Origin: a marine actinobacterium MedAcidi-G3
GTDB lineage: Bacteria; Actinomycetota; Acidimicrobiia; Acidimicrobiales; Poriferisodalaceae
Reading direction: 5' to 3'
NCBI GenBank assembly: GCA_000817105.1
Contig: JUEP01000013.1
Coordinates: forward strand, 1 to 60,730
Length of the DNA stretch: 60,730 bases
Shown here one piece after another: positions 7,361-16,581 of this stretch. The notes under the pieces were generated by a model. It was not told the DNA's origin and ran no database searches. It saw only the letters and a program-made list of their open reading frames with translations. Numbering within the stretch: the first letter of the stretch is position 1; every line of letters starts with the position of its first letter. The position numbers and the translations under genes were made by a program.

Positions 7361-9193
7361 TCAGGTTATTGCTGCACCATCCATGCGGCCATCTTCTCGC
7401 CACTCGTCCAATATCCGATGGAATCGAATTGGACCTGCTCCATAGCTGGTAGTGAAAAAGCCATCGGGATTTCCTGCTTTACCCTCGTTGTTGTAGTAGC
7501 CGGGTGTGCACTCTGCCCTGAACCGCTCTCCGAGCTTAGATTTATCTTGGATCTCATCAACCCACATCTGCTCACCTTCAGCGGTCGCTTCGATCATTGT
7601 TGCTCCCTGGTCGCGAACCTGAGAAATCATGTAGGAGATGTGCATCGCTTGTTCATTGAGCGCTTGTGGCACGTTGACCGTTACCGCAGTGTGGGTGAAC
7701 CCAAGGAAGAAACAGTTAGGGAAATCAGTAGTTTGCATGCCGTGAAGGGTTCTTGGCCCATTTCCCCATTTGTCACTTAAGTGTTGCCCGTTGCGGCCGA
7801 CTATGTCGTACCCAGCTCGCCGGGTGTAACCCGTTCCAACTTCAAAGCCGGTAGCGAAGACAATGCAGTCAACCTCATGTTCAACTCCATTGGCGACAAC
7901 ACCCTTGGCTGTGATGCGTTCCACCCCTTTGCCTTGAGTGTCAACCAGTGTCACATTAGGCAAATTGAAGGTGGGTAGATATTCGTCGTGGAAGCAGGGG
8001 CGTTTACAGAACTGTCGGTACCAAGGTTTGAGAGCTTCGGCAGTAGCTGCATCTTCGACTACCTCGTCGACTCGATTTCGGATGGAGTTCATTTTCTGAT
8101 AGTCGGCCATTTGCATGAGGTAGCCTTTTTCTCGACCGCTAACGCGCCGACCCAGTTTGCGGCCAGCTAATTTGGCCGCCGTTCCAGTCAGATTTCTGAA
8201 AATATCAGTCCAGCCGTCGGAAACGAGGTCTTCCTCTTGGTCGCCGCCTGCAACCAATGTGTTGAAGTTAGCCATCCTTTTGTCTTGCCAACCGGGCTCT
8301 AAAGATGCTGCCCACTCCGGATCAGTTTCCCGGTTATTTCGGTAGTCGATAGAGGAAGGGGTTCTCTGAAAGACGTACAGGTGCTCGGAGGCTTCGCCTA
8401 AATGGGGGATGCACTGGATGGCAGTCGCACCAGTACCGATGATCGCGACCTTCTTATCGTTCAATCCGGTCAGGTTTCCGCTGTTGTCTCCACCGGTGTA
8501 TTCGTAGTCCCAGCGACTGGTATGAAATGTGTGTCCTTCGAAGGAGGAAATGCCTGATATTCCGGGCAGCTTTGGACGATTCAAAGGACCATTGGCCATT
8601 GCCACGAATTGAGCTCGCATTTTGTCACCGCGATCTGTTTCTATGATCCAACGGGTCGCAGCCTCATCCCAACTTAATTTGGTGACCGAGGTGCTGAAAC
8701 AAGCGTTTTCGTACAAGCCGTAATGATGACCAATATTTTGAGTGTGTCCCATAATTTCTGGAGCGAACGAGTACTTATGTTTGGGGACGTAGTCAAGTTC
8801 TTCAAGCATGGGTAGATAGCAGTAACTTTCGACGTCGCACATTGCTCCGGGGTAGCGGTTCCAATACCAAGTGCCTCCGAAGTCACCGCCACGTTCAATA
8901 ACCCTTATGTCGCTAAAACCGGCTTCTCGTAGCCTTCCGCCCATCAGTAGTCCGCCGAAGCCACCGCCGATTATTGCGATTTCGACTTCGTCGAAGAGTG
9001 GCTCCCTTTCGACGGTCTTCTCGTAGGGATCGTCCAAGAATTTGGAAAATTCTCCAGAAGTCTCAACGTATTGTTCGTTGTGGTCGTCGCGGACGCGCTT
9101 GTCGCGTTCGGAAAGGTACTTTGTGTGCAGCTGATCTGGATCAAAATCGATCTCTCCGAGCACTGCCGTTACTGCCTCGCGCATTTCTTCCAT
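7361..9193 (-). CDS. Baeyer-Villiger-type flavin monooxygenase
   Basis: The 610-residue product is a class B flavin monooxygenase that would insert oxygen next to a ketone using FAD and NADPH. FAD motif IIGGGFGG is at residues 74-81, the Baeyer-Villiger fingerprint FEGHTFHTSRWD at 218-229 (typical FxGxxxHxxxW), and the NADPH-binding GTGATAIQ motif near 250. An N-terminal extension of about 70 residues precedes the FAD domain, as in the actinobacterial long form. FGGTWYWNRYPG is the usual continuation. It heads away from the convergent sulfatase. Downstream on the same strand there is nothing; upstream lie a propeller protein and a carotenoid-oxygenase homologue, suggesting a shared oxidative pathway. 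Substrate unknown. Confidence 0.92.
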   Translation of the reverse strand: MEEMREAVTAVLGEIDFDPDQLHTKYLSERDKRVRDDHNEQYVETSGEFSKFLDDPYEKTVEREPLFDEVEIAIIGGGFGGLLMGGRLREAGFSDIRVIERGGDFGGTWYWNRYPGAMCDVESYCYLPMLEELDYVPKHKYSFAPEIMGHTQNIGHHYGLYENACFSTSVTKLSWDEAATRWIIETDRGDKMRAQFVAMANGPLNRPKLPGISGISSFEGHTFHTSRWDYEYTGGDNSGNLTGLNDKKVAIIGTGATAIQCIPHLGEASEHLYVFQRTPSSIDYRNNRETDPEWAASLEPGWQDKRMANFNTLVAGGDQEEDLVSDGWTDIFRNLTGTAAKLAGRKLGRRVSGREKGYLMQMADYQKMNSIRNRVDEVVEDAATAEALKPWYRQFCKRPCFHDEYLPTFNLPNVTLVDTQGKGVERITAKGVVANGVEHEVDCIVFATGFEVGTGYTRRAGYDIVGRNGQHLSDKWGNGPRTLHGMQTTDFPNCFFLGFTHTAVTVNVPQALNEQAMHISYMISQVRDQGATMIEATAEGEQMWVDEIQDKSKLGERFRAECTPGYYNNEGKAGNPDGFFTTSYGAGPIRFHRILDEWREDGRMDGAAIT

Positions 9194-9246
9194 GCTTTGA
9201 CTTTACTGTGAAAATCTAAGAGCTGTTAGTTAAGGAGGGCGAGACT

Positions 9247-10575
9247 TTAGCGCCAGGCGATCCTTGCCCAAGACAGAGTTGAACAGTAGTAAACATCGCG
9301 GTCTTCGCCCGCTGCGAGAAACATGCCGTTAGCTATCCGCGAGCCAGTCGAAACCCGACTTAGAAGATCTCCTGTTTGTGTATTAACAACGATGAGGTCG
9401 TCAGACTGTGCTTGAGTGAAATCGTTGATGACCAGTTCGCCAGATTCAGGAAATACAACGGGTTGCATAGTCGGCCGAGCTTCGAGCTGCCAAAGAACCT
9501 CCAAATCTCCGGCCGTCGAGATTCCAGCGAGCCCACCGTTGATGGAATCCCAGGCGATAACTATTTGCTGTTCGGGCAAATGGACTGGAGGTGCGATTAT
9601 TCCGCCTCCTTTGTGTCCGAATGGCTCGATCACGTCGGTAATACCCGTTTCCTGGTTGACTCGCAGAAGGCGTTGCGGACTTACCCATGGAGCTGGGCGC
9701 TGCCAGGACAAGAGCTTTCCGGCAGGCTCGTCGAAGCGGCCGTTTGGAAGCGTTCGGTGAATTGCTCGTACCCCCTCGATATCGCCGCAATCCATAATCC
9801 AAAGATGATCATCTGAAATGCATGAATCCCATGCGAGTCCAGAATTTGAATTCGGGTTTCTGTATTGGCAGCTCCAGTCGGCAACTTCTGGCTTTCCTTT
9901 GATGATGTCGATCTTCCAAATATGTTCAGTGCCGGGAACATAAACAGACTCGACGCCGTCTTTTAGATCGGCTGCGATGCGACCCATTGAGCCTTCGGGA
10001 AGCACCATTGTTTCAACGACTTCGAGTTTTTCGGGTTCTAGGAAGGTAAGGGTTGTGCCTCCCTGCCCCTCGAGTCTTAGGTCCTTGGTCACCAAGGTGC
10101 CATCAGATAATGCGAGCAAGCCATTGTGGGCTCGGCTGACTGGAAGCTCTCGTTCGCATAGCACTGATAGGTCATCGGGATCTAAGCGGTGCAGAAATGA
10201 ACCGTTGACTGACATGATTGAACCGTCAGCGTGAACAAGAATTGCTCCGCACCACACGTGATCACCACAAGGTAGGTGGGGAGATTCTGCCAGCGTTTTG
10301 AGGCTGACGGGGTCGTATCTTTGTACCCAACCAAAGGGAGGCGGACCTGAAAACGCGGGCATAGTGCCACCTAGGTACCATTCTCCCGGGTTCCTTCGTA
10401 CGGTCATTACATTCCAACGCTGGTTATTTACCAAGGTGACAGTCGGTGTTCCGCTATCAGCGTCAAGTCGGCCAAAGCCTGCTTTTTGGCGACGGTTTCC
10501 TCCACATTCGACCGGCCAAGGAGAGTCCCAATAGCCAGGATGGGTTTCGTCACGGTCTCGGTTTATTTCGTGCAT
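9247..10575 (-). CDS. Propeller-like protein of unknown function
   Basis: The 442-residue product is soluble with no signal peptide. It is rich in short beta-strand and turn units such as HADGSIMSVNGSFLHRLDP, LALSDGTLVTKDLRL and LWIMDCGD, which read like blades of a beta-propeller of SMP-30/quinoprotein type. No catalytic signature is visible and I do not recognise a named family. It lies between the Baeyer-Villiger-type monooxygenase (54 bases downstream) and the carotenoid-oxygenase homologue (about 100 bases upstream), all minus strand, so it probably belongs to their operon. It could be a lactonase-like hydrolase or a binding protein. ATG 10575 is the natural start. Confidence 0.7.
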   Translation of the reverse strand: MHEINRDRDETHPGYWDSPWPVECGGNRRQKAGFGRLDADSGTPTVTLVNNQRWNVMTVRRNPGEWYLGGTMPAFSGPPPFGWVQRYDPVSLKTLAESPHLPCGDHVWCGAILVHADGSIMSVNGSFLHRLDPDDLSVLCERELPVSRAHNGLLALSDGTLVTKDLRLEGQGGTTLTFLEPEKLEVVETMVLPEGSMGRIAADLKDGVESVYVPGTEHIWKIDIIKGKPEVADWSCQYRNPNSNSGLAWDSCISDDHLWIMDCGDIEGVRAIHRTLPNGRFDEPAGKLLSWQRPAPWVSPQRLLRVNQETGITDVIEPFGHKGGGIIAPPVHLPEQQIVIAWDSINGGLAGISTAGDLEVLWQLEARPTMQPVVFPESGELVINDFTQAQSDDLIVVNTQTGDLLSRVSTGSRIANGMFLAAGEDRDVYYCSTLSWARIAWR

Positions 10576-10676
10576 GGTTTATCTGGTCCTCTTGTGACAG
10601 CTTTTTGGCTGATCTTCGAAGGATTACTAGTGGAAAGATTGCTCTCGGGCAGATTGAGTTTTGACCTGTTTTGCGG

Positions 10677-12143
10677 CTAGAGGTCTTGGCTTGCAGCCCA
10701 GGTTGAGTGGGTTCCGCTCGCAATACGTTCTGGGAGTCTGATTTGACATACAGGACCATGGCTCAGATTCGAAGCTTCAAACACTAGGGCTTCTGAGTAG
10801 TCGTTATTTAGATCTGACGAAAAAGTGACTAGGTATCCGTCGTCCTCGGCGGATGATCCGTCTCGGGGAGCCATAACAGTCTCGCTCACAAAAACACCAG
10901 GTTCGAATTCGTAGAGTTCTTCATTGCCAGTGTCTAAGTCGTGTTTGATTATCCCGTCAAAGGCGAATAGTCCGGGAGTGCACTTTGCGTTGTAGGAATA
11001 GCGGTGACGCTTTCCTGCGTAACGCCCGTTGATCATTGGAAACTCAGCGCATCGTTCGCTGGTCGATTCTTCTTTGCATTCTCCGGTTCGTGTGTTGAAT
11101 TTCCAGCGATGTGCTCGTGCTTGCAAAACATTCATGTCCAGAGTTTCGAACCCTTTATGCGACTCGTCTCGGCGAGCAATACCCCGAGCCGTCGGGTTGT
11201 GCTGAAAAAAGCCGTCCAGGATGACCCAATCACCGTCTTCGTAAGCATTGGTCCAATGAAGAACGAAGGTCGGATCAGCTTCAAACCACATAATCTCATC
11301 AGTCGAACCATGGCGAGGGATGAGAGCAAACCGGCTTGGCAGGTTTCGATCAAAGATGTTTGAGTAGTACCCGTCTGCGAGGGCTTCAGGACTCCAAAAC
11401 AGCGGGAGGTCGTTGAGGATTGACCAATTTTCTGTGAAGGCCATGTCATGCGGAAGTCTGGGGCCCGGTAAAGGGATATCGACGTGGGTAGTCAGTTCGC
11501 CAGACCGGCTTACGACTCCGTATCTCATAAATGGAGCTTCAGTGAAATAACTGAAAAACAAGAGCTCACCGGTGTGTTCGTCGACTTTCGGATGGGCGGA
11601 GACGCCCTCTGTCGGAAAGAAGTCGTTCCACTTGGTTTTGCCTAAGTCTTCGAGGGTCCGTGGGTCCAGTCGGTATAGCTCCCCGCACTGGTAGAAACTT
11701 GCTAGAGCTACGCCGCCATGAACAATGACATCAGTAGAGGCGTTGTCCTTCATCAAGGTCCGAGCGCCCCAGCCTTTCTCTGCAATGGCGTTCGAAGGGT
11801 GTTCGGAGATGCCAGCCCAAAGGCTCGCTCTAACTTCTTGTTCGGCGAGGAATGCGTCAGTTCGAACAAACCTGTTCGAGTAACGAGCTTCACCGTTTTC
11901 GAAAGAAATCGAGTGCATCATGCTGTCCCCGTCAAAGGGGTGATAACGCTTTATTGGCTCGAATAATGGGTTCTCGGTGTTTCGCAGGTAGACACCATTG
12001 AGGTCGCTTGGGATCTCGCCAATTACGTCCATATCCCAGGCGTCGTATTCTTTATGCTGAGGCTGCCAAACGCCCGAGCGGTATGGATGGTCGTCGTTTG
12101 GCGGTAGGCCAGGCTCAAAGGTCTGCTGAAGAGAAATGGTCAT
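10677..12143 (-). CDS. Carotenoid cleavage oxygenase family protein (RPE65/lignostilbene type)
   Basis: The 488-residue product belongs to the non-heme iron oxygenases that split a C=C bond in carotenoids, apocarotenoids or stilbenes. All four iron-binding histidines can be placed: AHPK (His184), PHDM (His232), LHWTNAYE (His296) and THSTW near the C-terminus (His479). The N-terminal LNGVYLRNTENP and the FDGDSMMHSI segment are family landmarks. Length is normal. It is divergent from the SCP2-hydrolase gene across a 120-base gap containing two palindromes, and is followed by the propeller protein and the monooxygenase. Whether the substrate is a carotenoid fragment or an aromatic stilbene cannot be decided. 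Confidence 0.93.
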   Translation of the reverse strand: MTISLQQTFEPGLPPNDDHPYRSGVWQPQHKEYDAWDMDVIGEIPSDLNGVYLRNTENPLFEPIKRYHPFDGDSMMHSISFENGEARYSNRFVRTDAFLAEQEVRASLWAGISEHPSNAIAEKGWGARTLMKDNASTDVIVHGGVALASFYQCGELYRLDPRTLEDLGKTKWNDFFPTEGVSAHPKVDEHTGELLFFSYFTEAPFMRYGVVSRSGELTTHVDIPLPGPRLPHDMAFTENWSILNDLPLFWSPEALADGYYSNIFDRNLPSRFALIPRHGSTDEIMWFEADPTFVLHWTNAYEDGDWVILDGFFQHNPTARGIARRDESHKGFETLDMNVLQARAHRWKFNTRTGECKEESTSERCAEFPMINGRYAGKRHRYSYNAKCTPGLFAFDGIIKHDLDTGNEELYEFEPGVFVSETVMAPRDGSSAEDDGYLVTFSSDLNNDYSEALVFEASNLSHGPVCQIRLPERIASGTHSTWAASQDL

Positions 12144-12159
12144 ACTGAATCCTTACGTG

Positions 12160-12204
12160 AATGGTAGCAACCATTGTTTCGAGACTGGCTCAAGACATTT
12201 GTCT
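12160..12204. promoter_or_regulatory. Two palindromes in the divergent promoter region
   Basis: AATGGT-AGCA-ACCATT (12160-12175) and AGACA-TT-TGTCT (12193-12204) are both perfect inverted repeats. They lie between the start codons of the carotenoid-oxygenase homologue (12143, minus) and the SCP2-hydrolase (12264, plus). Their placement suits binding by a dimeric repressor or activator controlling both directions. No regulator gene is adjacent. Confidence 0.45.
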
Positions 12205-12263
12205 CCGAGTAGGGCAGACTAATCCATACTTAGTCCGTTTGATGAACTACGAAGAAGGCAGCT

Positions 12264-13517
12264 ATGTCGTTCGTTACCACTGATGACTTGTATCAGCGTT
12301 GCCTAAGCGACTCTGAGTTTCAGTTAGCTTCCAGATATTGGAGCGGGGGAGTCCGCTTGGAAATCGGAGAGCAGTTGTTGGGCCTGACGCTTGAAGATGG
12401 TTACCTTCAAGCAAAGGTTCCGGAATCGGGGCCTGGGGTAGTAACTGTAAGCGGTCCTGCGGCCATTTGGGACAAGGTAAGAAGTGATAATCCCCCTCGG
12501 TTTCTTAACGATATAAACATCGCAACCGGGAAAGGAGGTCTCTCCCGGAGCGGTGACAGGCTCATTTGGTGGCAGTACCTCCCTGCTATTCAGCGCATTG
12601 TTGAGTTACTGCGGGTGTCGGGGCCTCAGAAGTCAACAAGGGTTGATGAAGGCCAAAGTCACGGATCCTTCGATAGCCCCATTGGTCGCTATCTTCGGTT
12701 GAATCTCCATGGGGAAGAACACCGTATCTATGTTGAAGAGGCTGGCTCAGGTATCCCGTTATTGCTTCAGCACACGGCAGGTTCGCATGGAGTGCAATGG
12801 CGTCATTTATTTGAATCCACTCAGATAACAGACAATTTTCGTTTAATAGCTTATGACCTTCCATTTCATGGAAAGTCTGTACCTCCGGTAGGACGCGACT
12901 GGTGGGCCGAGGAGTATCGGCTTGAGGGCGGCTTTCTTCGATCTGTTCCACTTGCAATCTCTGATGCGTTGAAACTCAAGAAACCAGTGTTTATGGGGTG
13001 TTCGGTTGGAGGTTTACTTGCTTTAGACCTAGCAGTTGAACACCCGGACGTGTTTCGGGCAGTTATAGCTGTTGAAGGCGCTCTTCATATTGGCGGAAGC
13101 ATGAAGGGGCTTGAGGGTTTTTGGCACCCGCAAGTCTCAAACGAAACGAAGGCTCGAATGATGGAAGGCCTGACGGCACCATCGTCACCGCTTGCATACA
13201 GAAAAGAAACTATCCAGACGTACGCAGCTGGCTGGCCGCCCGTTTTTTTGGGAGACCTGTGGTACTACATCTCTGAGTACGACTTGCGGGACAAGGCGAA
13301 AGATATAGACACCCGACAAATCGGAGTTCATATTTTTTCGGGCGAGTATGACTTCAGTGCAACAACTGAGATGGGTCGAGCCGCGCACGAAGCTATTGCT
13401 GGCTCGACTTTCTGTGAAATGGAAGGTATCGGACACTTCCCTATGTCGGAGAACCCAGCGAAGTTTATTGAATACCTGCTGCCGGTGCTTAAGCGCATTC
13501 AAGGAGAAGCGCTATAA
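12264..13517 (+). CDS. Alpha/beta hydrolase with N-terminal SCP2-like domain
   Basis: The 417-residue product joins two domains. Residues about 5-118 resemble the sterol-carrier SCP2-like fold (GVRLEIGEQLLGLTLEDG, then TVSGPAAIWDKV and a terminal AIQRIVELLR helix). Residues about 140-417 form an alpha/beta hydrolase with nucleophile Ser247 in GCSVGG, Asp363 in FSGEYDFSA and His391 in GIGHFPM. The lipid-binding domain suggests a bulky hydrophobic ester or C-C substrate. GAAGAAGG provides the ribosome site before ATG 12264. It is divergent from the carotenoid-oxygenase homologue and overlaps the convergent SDR gene by 6 bases. Reaction class is confident; substrate is inference. Confidence 0.88.
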   Translation: MSFVTTDDLYQRCLSDSEFQLASRYWSGGVRLEIGEQLLGLTLEDGYLQAKVPESGPGVVTVSGPAAIWDKVRSDNPPRFLNDINIATGKGGLSRSGDRLIWWQYLPAIQRIVELLRVSGPQKSTRVDEGQSHGSFDSPIGRYLRLNLHGEEHRIYVEEAGSGIPLLLQHTAGSHGVQWRHLFESTQITDNFRLIAYDLPFHGKSVPPVGRDWWAEEYRLEGGFLRSVPLAISDALKLKKPVFMGCSVGGLLALDLAVEHPDVFRAVIAVEGALHIGGSMKGLEGFWHPQVSNETKARMMEGLTAPSSPLAYRKETIQTYAAGWPPVFLGDLWYYISEYDLRDKAKDIDTRQIGVHIFSGEYDFSATTEMGRAAHEAIAGSTFCEMEGIGHFPMSENPAKFIEYLLPVLKRIQGEAL

Positions 13518-14321
13518 GTCCTCAACCGCCGGAAAGTCTTGCGGTGGCATGATGTCCACTGTGGCCGATCGTTGCTGAGCGAGCATTCCGCCGTCTACTT
13601 TGATGACATCGCCCGTTACATACTCTGATTCCTTTGATGCGAGAAATAAAGCGGGACCAGTCATGTCTGCCGGTTCTCCGATACGCCCCAAGGGAATGTT
13701 CTCACCCCTGAGGGATCGCTGTTCGGGATTTAGGCCGCTTGTATCAATAGAACCAGGCATGAGAGCGTTAACTCTGATGCCGTAGGGACCAAGGTCCAGA
13801 GCCAAAGCTCTTGTGAAAGCTTCGATCCCTCCCTTGGTGGCATCGTAGGCAGTGAACGAGCGATGAGCCCGGGTAGCACCGCCAGATGACATATTGATTA
13901 TGACTCCTGACCCAGCCCGAGCCATTGGCCGTGCAGCTCTATGAGCACAGAGGAAGTGTCCGGTTAAGTTCACGTCAATGATCTTCCTCCACCAACTCTC
14001 ATCGGCTTCAAAGAAATGAAGCATTGGGCCGACGAGGCCGGCGTTGTTGATAAGAATTTGGACGTTACCCAAAGCCGATTCGGCAGCATCGAACATTGCA
14101 CTAACGTCAGAACTATTTGAGACATCTCCGGGTGTTGCCAGAGCGGAGCAGCCCAAGTCGCTTATCTGCTGTGCAGTAGAGGATGCTGAAGCGGGATCGA
14201 TGTCGTTCACCGCTACCTTTGCTCCCTGTTCAGCAAACCTGATTGCGAGAGCCTGACCGATTCCGCTGCCTGCGCCGGTTACAAGCACAACTTTGTTCTC
14301 TAAATCTTGGTATTTGGACAC
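13512..14321 (-). CDS. Short-chain dehydrogenase/reductase (SDR)
   Basis: The 269-residue product is a classical NAD(P)-dependent SDR. Cofactor motif TGAGSGIG is at residues 15-22, Asp40-type acidic residue VNDIDP after the second strand suggests NAD(H), NNAG at 92-95, and the catalytic Ser145, Tyr159 and Lys163 are in place (YDATK). The GTG start at 14321 is followed by MSKYQDLENKVVLVTG and sits close to an AGGAGG ribosome site. Its neighbour upstream on the same strand is a PhyH-type dioxygenase 24 bases away, so the two are probably co-transcribed and act on the same alcohol or ketone series. Confidence 0.92.
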   Translation of the reverse strand: MSKYQDLENKVVLVTGAGSGIGQALAIRFAEQGAKVAVNDIDPASASSTAQQISDLGCSALATPGDVSNSSDVSAMFDAAESALGNVQILINNAGLVGPMLHFFEADESWWRKIIDVNLTGHFLCAHRAARPMARAGSGVIINMSSGGATRAHRSFTAYDATKGGIEAFTRALALDLGPYGIRVNALMPGSIDTSGLNPEQRSLRGENIPLGRIGEPADMTGPALFLASKESEYVTGDVIKVDGGMLAQQRSATVDIMPPQDFPAVEDL

Positions 14322-14345
14322 TTTCCTCCTATGCGCGAGTTTGGT

Positions 14346-15368
14346 TTATCGGGTTCGAAGAAGATTTGGTGTTCCGCCAAGATCATCACGAATGGAACCG
14401 TTGAGTTCTTCATCGGTCACGATGTACCGGCAAATTTGTTTAGCGTGATTTGAAAGAGATTGGTAAATGTTGCGCGGCATGGAACGGGCCATGGGTTCAT
14501 GAAACCAAGGGGCGTAATACTCAATATTTGGTATCGCTCGGAGCTCGTTGGAGAGGTTAGGTGTTCCGCCATGCCATGTTCTGGGGTCGCGTATTATCAC
14601 CGTGCCCGCAGGTGCCGGGCAGATTGTGCTGTATTTCATCCATGATGGCTCCGTATCTAGGGTGGGGATTGGTTCTCGTGAATTCTGAGTACCGGGTATT
14701 TGTCGGATTGGTCCATTCAGCGCATTGAAGTCGGTCATCAGATAGTTACAACAGACGTAGGGGCAGGGCAGATCTCTCAATGTCATTAATCCGCGAGGGT
14801 CCCAAAAAGAGCCAGAAAACTTCGATGCGAAGCTATCCGCAGCAGCGGCGTGGTCGGTTTTTTCTCTTCGATCCGCAACGTCGCTATGCAGAGGTTGGTA
14901 TTGCACTGCACCTGGTAGGCAGAAGTCGCCACCTCCACCGCGGCAGATGTAGTCGGGTGACTCAAAGATTGCTTCAAGAATTGGTGTGACTGTGGGTAGG
15001 TCGATCAGCATCGCCCATTCGGGTTGATGAACCTGATGGCCGGTAGTACTTGCGGATCCAAAGCTGTATCTGTGAGACCCTCGGTTGCCTTTTCGGTCGC
15101 TGTCCAGTTCCATAATTTCGGTTATGACCCGAGCGGTTCCCGCTTGGATAATCGACAGATGCTTGTCATCGAGAGCGTTAGCTACGGCGACGAACCCATC
15201 CCGATAAAAAATGTTTTTTGCGTCTTCGACTCTGTCGAAGTTAACGATTTCAAGATCGTGAATACCGTTATTTTTGGCTAACTCTTCTCGTTGCTCCTGA
15301 AGCGCTGGGGACTGAGGGTCGCGGTCAGCCCAGCCGAAGCGCTCACCGAGGGTGAATGCGTCATCCAC
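14346..15368 (-). CDS. Phytanoyl-CoA dioxygenase (PhyH) family protein
   Basis: The 340-residue product is a non-heme Fe(II)/2-oxoglutarate dioxygenase of the PhyH family. The metal facial triad is His161 and Asp163 in LHSDV, with distal His266 in TWHGGTPN; Arg277 in NELRAIP is positioned to bind 2-oxoglutarate. PhyH enzymes hydroxylate acyl chains or small natural products. The only in-frame start close to the domain is GTG 15368, because a TGA lies a few codons upstream. It is followed by the SDR at 24 bases and preceded, about 135 bases away, by the desaturase, all on the minus strand. Confidence 0.9.
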   Translation of the reverse strand: MDDAFTLGERFGWADRDPQSPALQEQREELAKNNGIHDLEIVNFDRVEDAKNIFYRDGFVAVANALDDKHLSIIQAGTARVITEIMELDSDRKGNRGSHRYSFGSASTTGHQVHQPEWAMLIDLPTVTPILEAIFESPDYICRGGGGDFCLPGAVQYQPLHSDVADRREKTDHAAAADSFASKFSGSFWDPRGLMTLRDLPCPYVCCNYLMTDFNALNGPIRQIPGTQNSREPIPTLDTEPSWMKYSTICPAPAGTVIIRDPRTWHGGTPNLSNELRAIPNIEYYAPWFHEPMARSMPRNIYQSLSNHAKQICRYIVTDEELNGSIRDDLGGTPNLLRTR

Positions 15369-15503
15369 GGCGGGACTCTTTCACCGTGTCTTGCAGTAGT
15401 CGGAGAGTCCGATGGTGTAGCTGGTGGTCGCACTCAGAACGGGCCACTTCAGAGAAATTCGCGTATGCCACTTTGCTAGAGCCCGATTCGGCATGACGTA
15501 GCA

Positions 15504-16511
15504 CTACAGCGACTGTCTGATTGGTGATTTGTTGTTCTTAGCTGCGAGGGCTCGCCAAAGGGAACGATAATTCGGCCAGGTGTTGCTTTCTGCGATGAAC
15601 CCGGCTTCCTCAAGCAAACGGGTGAGCTTAGGTAAATTGCGAAATGGTACGCCGCTATCCACGTGGTGAGCCAAGTGGTGGCCGACGGCAAGCGGAACGA
15701 GGAAAATTCTTGCTAGTAAACCTTGTTGGACGTGGTGTGTGGTTTGCCGCCTGTCTTTGGAGCGTGTCATGCCTCCATGCTCCGCTATTGCCCTAAGTCT
15801 GTTTACGACCTGATAGGTAGTGATAAACGGCAACAGCCATAAATAGAAATAGGCAACCGGGTTTCCAGCGGCGGCAAACAATGAAAATATCACTATTTGT
15901 CCGAGATAGAACCGAACGCTGTTGCTCCAAAAACGTTTCTTAAATAGACCAGTGAGTCGCGGGCGTAAAATCCGATAGCCCGATATACCGGTAGCGTCGC
16001 GTCGGAGTTTTCGACGCATCGAGGCTCTGCTTATCGGGTATAGGGCGTACAGCAAGAAATCCGGTTCTTTGGGTCCGAACTCGTCCCGATGGTGGTTGAC
16101 GTGCGCCCGACGATAGGCGTGTGTGCCAGTGCCGAATGAAAGCCACCCAAAAAGTGTTATCCCTATGAAATCATTCACCCGTCGGCTCGAGAACAACAGA
16201 CGATGAGCACCTTCATGATGCAGAATGAACATTCTGTTTTGTATGAAACCCATTAGGAAAACGGCAATGAGCGTAGAGAGCCAATGATCAATCGATAGCG
16301 CAAGCGCGATGACAAGCACAGGCATGGCTATCGAGGACAGGCATGTCCAAGCGTTTAAAAGATTCGGAATTGTTCTCAGTTCTGACCGTAGGTCAGGCGT
16401 GGGTCGTCCATCCGATCTCAAATTATCGGTGGCAAGAAACGGCGGGTGTTCAGTAATTAAGCCGCCGGTCATAGAATTGACTAGTTGATCGTGGCTTTGG
16501 GTAGTAGCCAT
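15504..16511 (-). CDS. Membrane fatty-acid desaturase-type protein
   Basis: The 335-residue product has the three histidine boxes of the membrane di-iron desaturase/hydroxylase family: HHEGAH (98-103), HVNHH (137-141) and HHLAHH (278-283). Hydrophobic helices occur around residues 57-92, 112-128 and 205-232, consistent with four membrane passes. It would oxidise an acyl chain or carotenoid-like hydrocarbon, receiving electrons from a partner not seen here. ATG 16511 (MATTQSHDQL) is chosen; the frame extends 57 codons upstream but would run into the divergent ThrH-like gene. Carotenoid ketolase/hydroxylase-type activity is an alternative given the neighbouring cleavage oxygenase. Confidence 0.88.
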   Translation of the reverse strand: MATTQSHDQLVNSMTGGLITEHPPFLATDNLRSDGRPTPDLRSELRTIPNLLNAWTCLSSIAMPVLVIALALSIDHWLSTLIAVFLMGFIQNRMFILHHEGAHRLLFSSRRVNDFIGITLFGWLSFGTGTHAYRRAHVNHHRDEFGPKEPDFLLYALYPISRASMRRKLRRDATGISGYRILRPRLTGLFKKRFWSNSVRFYLGQIVIFSLFAAAGNPVAYFYLWLLPFITTYQVVNRLRAIAEHGGMTRSKDRRQTTHHVQQGLLARIFLVPLAVGHHLAHHVDSGVPFRNLPKLTRLLEEAGFIAESNTWPNYRSLWRALAAKNNKSPIRQSL

Positions 16512-16581
16512 ACAAAAAGCGTAGTGCTTTCCGAGTTTGGATTTGCTCTTCCACCCCCAATAGATGCAAAGCTGTGTGATT

